Notes under the pieces: model-generated
Database searches by the model: none
What the model was told of the DNA's origin: nothing
Seen by the model: the letters and a program-made list of their open reading frames with translations, nothing else
From: an uncultured Bacteroidales bacterium
GTDB lineage: Bacteria; Bacteroidota; Bacteroidia; Bacteroidales; WCHB1-69
Length of the DNA: 64,000 nucleotides
Direction of reading: 5' to 3'
Assembly (NCBI GenBank): GCA_900315245.1
Contig: OMYJ01000005.1
Span: 157,011-221,010 of the forward strand
Made by a program: the position numbers and the translations under genes
Shown: in pieces, positions 60,002-64,000 of the stretch
Position numbering within the stretch: position 1 is the stretch's first letter
Layout of the letters: every line of letters begins with the position of its first letter

Positions 60002-60079
60002 CTCCGTGTCTTGCATTTTGCTTATGTTGACATGCAAATAATTGTAGGATAAATATTTATGTTCTAAAATTTATACAGT

Positions 60080-63000
60080 ATGAAACAAGTTTTACAATTA
60101 ATCAGGCCTTTTCGCGAGATGCGGAAGATTGTCGTCTTGTGTCTAGCCATGGTGATGTCCTTGGGCGCGGCGTGGGGACAGACAACAGTGACCTGGCCCG
60201 GAACGACTGCGCTTCCTGGCACGGCTACCGCTGTTGCGAACGACCAGAACGTTACCATTATGGTTTCCTCCACCAACACTTATTCGAATCCTATTCGTAT
60301 TTACGCCAACAACACGGTTACAATTAAAGCTTTGAACAACGCTAAGATTTTAAGTGTTGCTTATGAAGCTTCTTCTACGGGCAATTATGTCACATATGCT
60401 CAGAATGCTACTGTTACGCCTAATGTCACTCCTGCGGTTAGCGGCAAGATCGTGACTTGGACTTACACCGAATCTGCAGATGTTACGGAATTTACTTTTA
60501 AACCTAGTTCTCAAACAAGGAGCAATGGTATTACGATAACTTACATTATACCAAGTGCCACTCCCACCTGTGCTACTCCCACCTTCAGTCCCGCTGCTGG
60601 TACCTACACCCAAGCTCAAAACGTGACCATCAGCTGTACCACCGAGGATGTCACGATTTATTACACTACCGATGGTAACGCTCCTACCACAAACAGCACG
60701 GTTTATTCTGCTCCTATCAATGTCAGCACTAATACGACCATCAAGGCCATGGCAGCCAAATCTGGATATGACAACAGCGCCATCGCCACTGCCGAATACG
60801 CTTTCATCACTTTGGAGCATGCCGGCACACTGGCAGATCCTTACACGGTAGCGGATGCCCATACAGCCATCGATGCCAATGCAGGCACACAAAACGTATA
60901 TGTTACGGGTATTGTTTCCGATATTCCAACGGAATATAACTCCACTTATGGCAATATTACCTTCAATATGGTTGATGAAGAAGGTGATGAGGTATTCCTG
61001 CAAGCCTACCGGTGTGGTGGCGATGAAGCCGCCAATGTTGCCGTTGGCGATGTCGCCGTGGTTTATGGTAATCTGATCAAATATGGTTCAACTTACGAGT
61101 TCGGATCAGGTTGCACATTGGTTTCATTGACGCATCCTGTCGTTACTACCCCCACCGTCACCGTCACTCCTGCCACGATCAATGCTCCTGCTGAAGGTGC
61201 TGACGGCACGCTTGCATTAACTTACGAAAATATCACTGACTTTACTAGCTTCGATTACTATTTCTGCGATGCCAATGGTAATGCACTTGAGGGTGACAAT
61301 CCTAATTGGATTTATGCAGAAATCAATGAGGAAGATGATACTTATTCCTTGTCTTATATCATCAATGCCAACGACGGCGCAGCCCGTACGGCGTATCTCA
61401 AGGTTTATACCTTTGATGATAATTTGGAAGAAGTTTTTGCCATCGTTACTGTCAACCAAGAAGAATTTGTGGCTCCCACATACGCTGAACTGCCCTTTGA
61501 GTTCAATGGCGGTATAGCGGACATTGAAAGTACGGATGGCCTCTATCAAGAAGGTCTTGGTACGGATTATAGTGCAAGTAATAATCCTTACACCAAACTG
61601 AAATTTGATGGCACTGGCGATTGGTTGCTGCTCCAATTCAGCGAGCGCCCCGGCACGCTGACCTTTAACATTAAGAACAACAGTTTTTCTGGTGGCACTT
61701 TTAAAGTGCAGACTTCAGAAGACGGTGATTCTTACATTGATTTGGAAACTTACACTGAAATATCTGGAACCCAAAACGAAGAGTTCACCGATTTGGGCGA
61801 AAACGTCCGCTACATTAAGTGGATTTATACCAATAAAGTATCTGGCAATGTCGGTTTGGGCAATATCTCACTTACCAATTACGTGGCTCCTGTTCCTGCC
61901 ATCACGGTTGCATCAACTACAATTACAGCCATTGCTGAGCAAACGACAGGTACTTTGGGAGTGACATGTACCGAAATCAAAACAGAAGCCGGTGTTGATG
62001 TCCGTTGGTTTGAATCAGACGGCACAACCCCTGCTTCACAACCTGATTGGATGATTATTACCGACATCACTTTCTCAAACATTGATTATTTAATTTATGC
62101 TAACGACGGCGTAGCCCGTACTGCTTACTTTAAATTGTATGGTCTTGATGTTGATTTGAACGATGTCTATTCAGAACTTGTCACCGTCACACAAGCCGCT
62201 GCTCCGCAGCAATACACGTTGACTGTCAATGCATCAGAAAATGTTGAAATCTTTACTTTTGTGGGAGAAACAAGCGAACAAGGAGTGGAAGGCTCAACAA
62301 CGCTGCAAGTGACCGAGGGAACTACCGTGGGATTAAGCGTGAGTGCTGCAAGTGGATATATCTTAGAATCAATAGTGGTGGATGGCGTTGATGTCATTTC
62401 ACAACTAGATGAATCGGGTTTGTACCAATTCACTATGCCCACCCATAATGTTGCCGTTACTGCAACAGCAGTGGAATATGTCCCGTTTGAGCCTGCCACC
62501 TACACCTTGGCCACCAGCATTGAATCTGGCCAAACCTACATCATCGTCGGCCAATATGGTGGTGATTATGCCATGGGTACACAGAACTCCAACAACCGTA
62601 AAGCTGAAGAAATCATCATTGATGAAACAACGGCCACTGTGTCGACTGAAGATGTTTATGAGTTCACTATCTCCGCTTTGGAGGATGAATCCGGATTCTA
62701 CTCCATCTATGATGGCAGAACCTCTGGCTATCTCTATGCTGCCAGTAGCAGTGCAAACCATCTGAAAACCAAGGATGAACTTGATGTGAATGGCAAATGG
62801 AAAATCATTTTCAATGCCGAGACTGGCGCAGCCAGTATCGTTGCCACAAACAGTAGCAACCGCAATGTGATGCAGTATAATAGCGGTAGCCACCTCTTCT
62901 CTTGCTACGCCTCAGCGAGCCAATATCCTGTTTACCTCTATGTGAAGGAGGGAACTCCCGTCACAGAGACTCACACTGTGTATTTCTACGAGGGCACGGG

Positions 63001-64000
63001 TGATTGCGGAACGGTGTCCCTGACGGGTTCGTCGATAACGCTTCCCGAGGCCACTATCAGCTGCTCTGATTGGGCATTTGCCGGCTGGGCCACTGCGCCC
63101 GTCAACGAGACCACAACTGCACCCACGCTGTACACGGGAACCTATGCTCCCACAGGAGACATGTTTTTGTACGCCATCTACCAGAACAATGGCACGTACA
63201 ACAGCTTCCCGGCGTGTGTGTACACGCAGCTGGATGTGACCGAAGGGTTCGAGAGCTACACAGGAAGTCATATACCCCGAACTTTTGTCAAGCCCACGGG
63301 GTGGACGGTGGTTACTCAAAACGAACCGCTTACACGATCCAAAATGGGTAGGCCTCAGGTGGGCTATGGTGCTTGGTATGCGCATGAAGGTGATTATTGT
63401 TTATTTATGGACTCCCTTTGCGTTTTGGCTATGCCCAAACTTGACAATGGAATCAGCTTCAGCGGTTTAGAGATGGAGTTTTATCTGAAACAAGCGTTTG
63501 ACTACCAATATTTGGAGGTAGGCGTAATGAGCGATTTAGCCGACCCTGAATCTTTTGAGTTGATAGAAACTATCAGCAATGTGGGGTCTGCCGTAAATAA
63601 GAGGGTCGTTGATTTTAGCGGATACCAAGGCACAGGTAGATACATTGCGTTCCGCAATGCATATAGTGGAGGCGATGGGTTAAAAAATAGTTATAACTAT
63701 CTTGACGATATTGTCGTTAGATTGAACAATTTGACTTGCGGCATAACGGAACTTCCATATACGCAGAACTTTGACAATCTTACAGATATCACCGAGTTGA
63801 GGACAGGCATCCAGCCCGAATGCTGGACGGAGGCCCAGAGGTATGCCAACTACGCAGCCGCATACGAGCCCCAACTGGTCTATGGTGCATCATACGCCCA
63901 TAGTGGAACCTATACACTTCAGCTTGACGGCCTCTGTATCTATGCCATGCCGGAGCTGAAAGTTCCGGACAAGAGCGTAGAGGATATGCAATTAGAGTTT
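60080..64000 (+). CDS. Large secreted multidomain surface protein (3' end outside window)
   Basis: The frame is open from ATG 60080 to the end of the window (1307 codons). A long signal peptide (about residues 1-34, IVVLCLAMVMSLGAAWGQ) is followed by a chitobiase/hexosaminidase-C-like Ig domain (about 155-235, IYYTTDGNAPTTNSTVYSAP). Next come an OB-like domain (about 240-350) and two similar BACON-like Ig repeats (about 355-475 and 610-710, each with NDG[AV]ARTAY). An InlB-like bundle (about 712-800), carbohydrate-binding-like parts and at least two choice-of-anchor-type beta-sandwich segments (after about 1050) follow. Likely an adhesin or carbohydrate-binding protein exported by type IX secretion, but the C-terminal sorting domain is not visible. 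Confidence 0.85.
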   Translation, partial: MKQVLQLIRPFREMRKIVVLCLAMVMSLGAAWGQTTVTWPGTTALPGTATAVANDQNVTIMVSSTNTYSNPIRIYANNTVTIKALNNAKILSVAYEASSTGNYVTYAQNATVTPNVTPAVSGKIVTWTYTESADVTEFTFKPSSQTRSNGITITYIIPSATPTCATPTFSPAAGTYTQAQNVTISCTTEDVTIYYTTDGNAPTTNSTVYSAPINVSTNTTIKAMAAKSGYDNSAIATAEYAFITLEHAGTLADPYTVADAHTAIDANAGTQNVYVTGIVSDIPTEYNSTYGNITFNMVDEEGDEVFLQAYRCGGDEAANVAVGDVAVVYGNLIKYGSTYEFGSGCTLVSLTHPVVTTPTVTVTPATINAPAEGADGTLALTYENITDFTSFDYYFCDANGNALEGDNPNWIYAEINEEDDTYSLSYIINANDGAARTAYLKVYTFDDNLEEVFAIVTVNQEEFVAPTYAELPFEFNGGIADIESTDGLYQEGLGTDYSASNNPYTKLKFDGTGDWLLLQFSERPGTLTFNIKNNSFSGGTFKVQTSEDGDSYIDLETYTEISGTQNEEFTDLGENVRYIKWIYTNKVSGNVGLGNISLTNYVAPVPAITVASTTITAIAEQTTGTLGVTCTEIKTEAGVDVRWFESDGTTPASQPDWMIITDITFSNIDYLIYANDGVARTAYFKLYGLDVDLNDVYSELVTVTQAAAPQQYTLTVNASENVEIFTFVGETSEQGVEGSTTLQVTEGTTVGLSVSAASGYILESIVVDGVDVISQLDESGLYQFTMPTHNVAVTATAVEYVPFEPATYTLATSIESGQTYIIVGQYGGDYAMGTQNSNNRKAEEIIIDETTATVSTEDVYEFTISALEDESGFYSIYDGRTSGYLYAASSSANHLKTKDELDVNGKWKIIFNAETGAASIVATNSSNRNVMQYNSGSHLFSCYASASQYPVYLYVKEGTPVTETHTVYFYEGTGDCGTVSLTGSSITLPEATISCSDWAFAGWATAPVNETTTAPTLYTGTYAPTGDMFLYAIYQNNGTYNSFPACVYTQLDVTEGFESYTGSHIPRTFVKPTGWTVVTQNEPLTRSKMGRPQVGYGAWYAHEGDYCLFMDSLCVLAMPKLDNGISFSGLEMEFYLKQAFDYQYLEVGVMSDLADPESFELIETISNVGSAVNKRVVDFSGYQGTGRYIAFRNAYSGGDGLKNSYNYLDDIVVRLNNLTCGITELPYTQNFDNLTDITELRTGIQPECWTEAQRYANYAAAYEPQLVYGASYAHSGTYTLQLDGLCIYAMPELKVPDKSVEDMQLEF

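Overview
The window looks like a chromosomal piece of a Bacteroidales (Bacteroidota) genome. Several genes are preceded by the Bacteroidota -7 box TAnnTTTG (TATCTTTG at 3768, 7164, 9425, 13759 and 59994, and on the minus strand at 3672-3679). Start codons lack Shine-Dalgarno sequences. A NusG-like UpxY-type regulator opens a long polysaccharide operon, and a large multidomain secreted surface protein closes the window. No rRNA, tRNA, CRISPR array or intact transposase gene was seen.

Layout. (1) 1-13.6 kb, housekeeping: the end of a short-chain dehydrogenase, a sugar-nucleotidyltransferase-like protein, a frameshifted DUF2461 gene, a divergent AAA ATPase with a palindrome in its promoter, panB, an RluA-type pseudouridine synthase, a class V aminotransferase/cysteine desulfurase, an EamA transporter, a membrane metallophosphoesterase, a pair of parvulin-related genes, dut and a TPR protein. 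Many gaps here hold 6-12 bp tandem repeats and palindromes. (2) 13.7-24.4 kb, first part of a capsule/O-antigen locus: UpxY-like regulator, Wza, Wzc tyrosine kinase, PHP phosphatase, RmlA, RmlB, a saccharopine-dehydrogenase-like protein, a UDP-sugar dehydrogenase and a RelA/SpoT-domain protein.

(3) 24.4-36.1 kb, an AT-rich insert flanked by broken capsule genes: the 3' end of a UDP-glucuronate epimerase gene on the left and the 5' end of an MBOAT acyltransferase gene on the right. It carries a seven-gene operon of an unknown basic protein, a SecB-like protein, a metallophosphoesterase, a helical protein, two different GTPases and a GAP1-type protein. Two small genes follow (one a two-TM protein), then a coupled DUF262-HEPN pair. 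This looks like a biological-conflict (probably anti-phage) island and is the most interesting part of the window.

(4) 36.2-59.9 kb, second part of the polysaccharide locus. It holds a nearly complete legionaminic-acid pathway (LegB, LegC, acetyltransferase, LegG, LegI, LegF, PtmE-like) with an aminotransferase-like and a FemAB-like gene inserted in it. A cytidylyltransferase-oxidoreductase fusion, a decayed SDR gene and a CDP-glycerol-phosphotransferase homologue follow. Then come Wzy, two paralogous ATP-grasp proteins, a pyruvyltransferase, an Fe-S F420-dehydrogenase-like protein, a MurJ/Wzx-like flippase, glycosyltransferases, a frameshifted acetyltransferase and the initiating sugar-phosphate transferase. 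Two poly-G tracts, nine G in frame in wzy and eight G out of frame in the acetyltransferase, suggest phase variation of the glycan. (5) 60.1-64 kb: a large repetitive secreted protein that runs off the window.

Together regions 2 and 4 would build, polymerise, export and regulate a nonulosonic-acid-containing, possibly polyol-phosphate-containing surface polysaccharide. Region 3 is a laterally acquired defence-type cassette that landed inside it.
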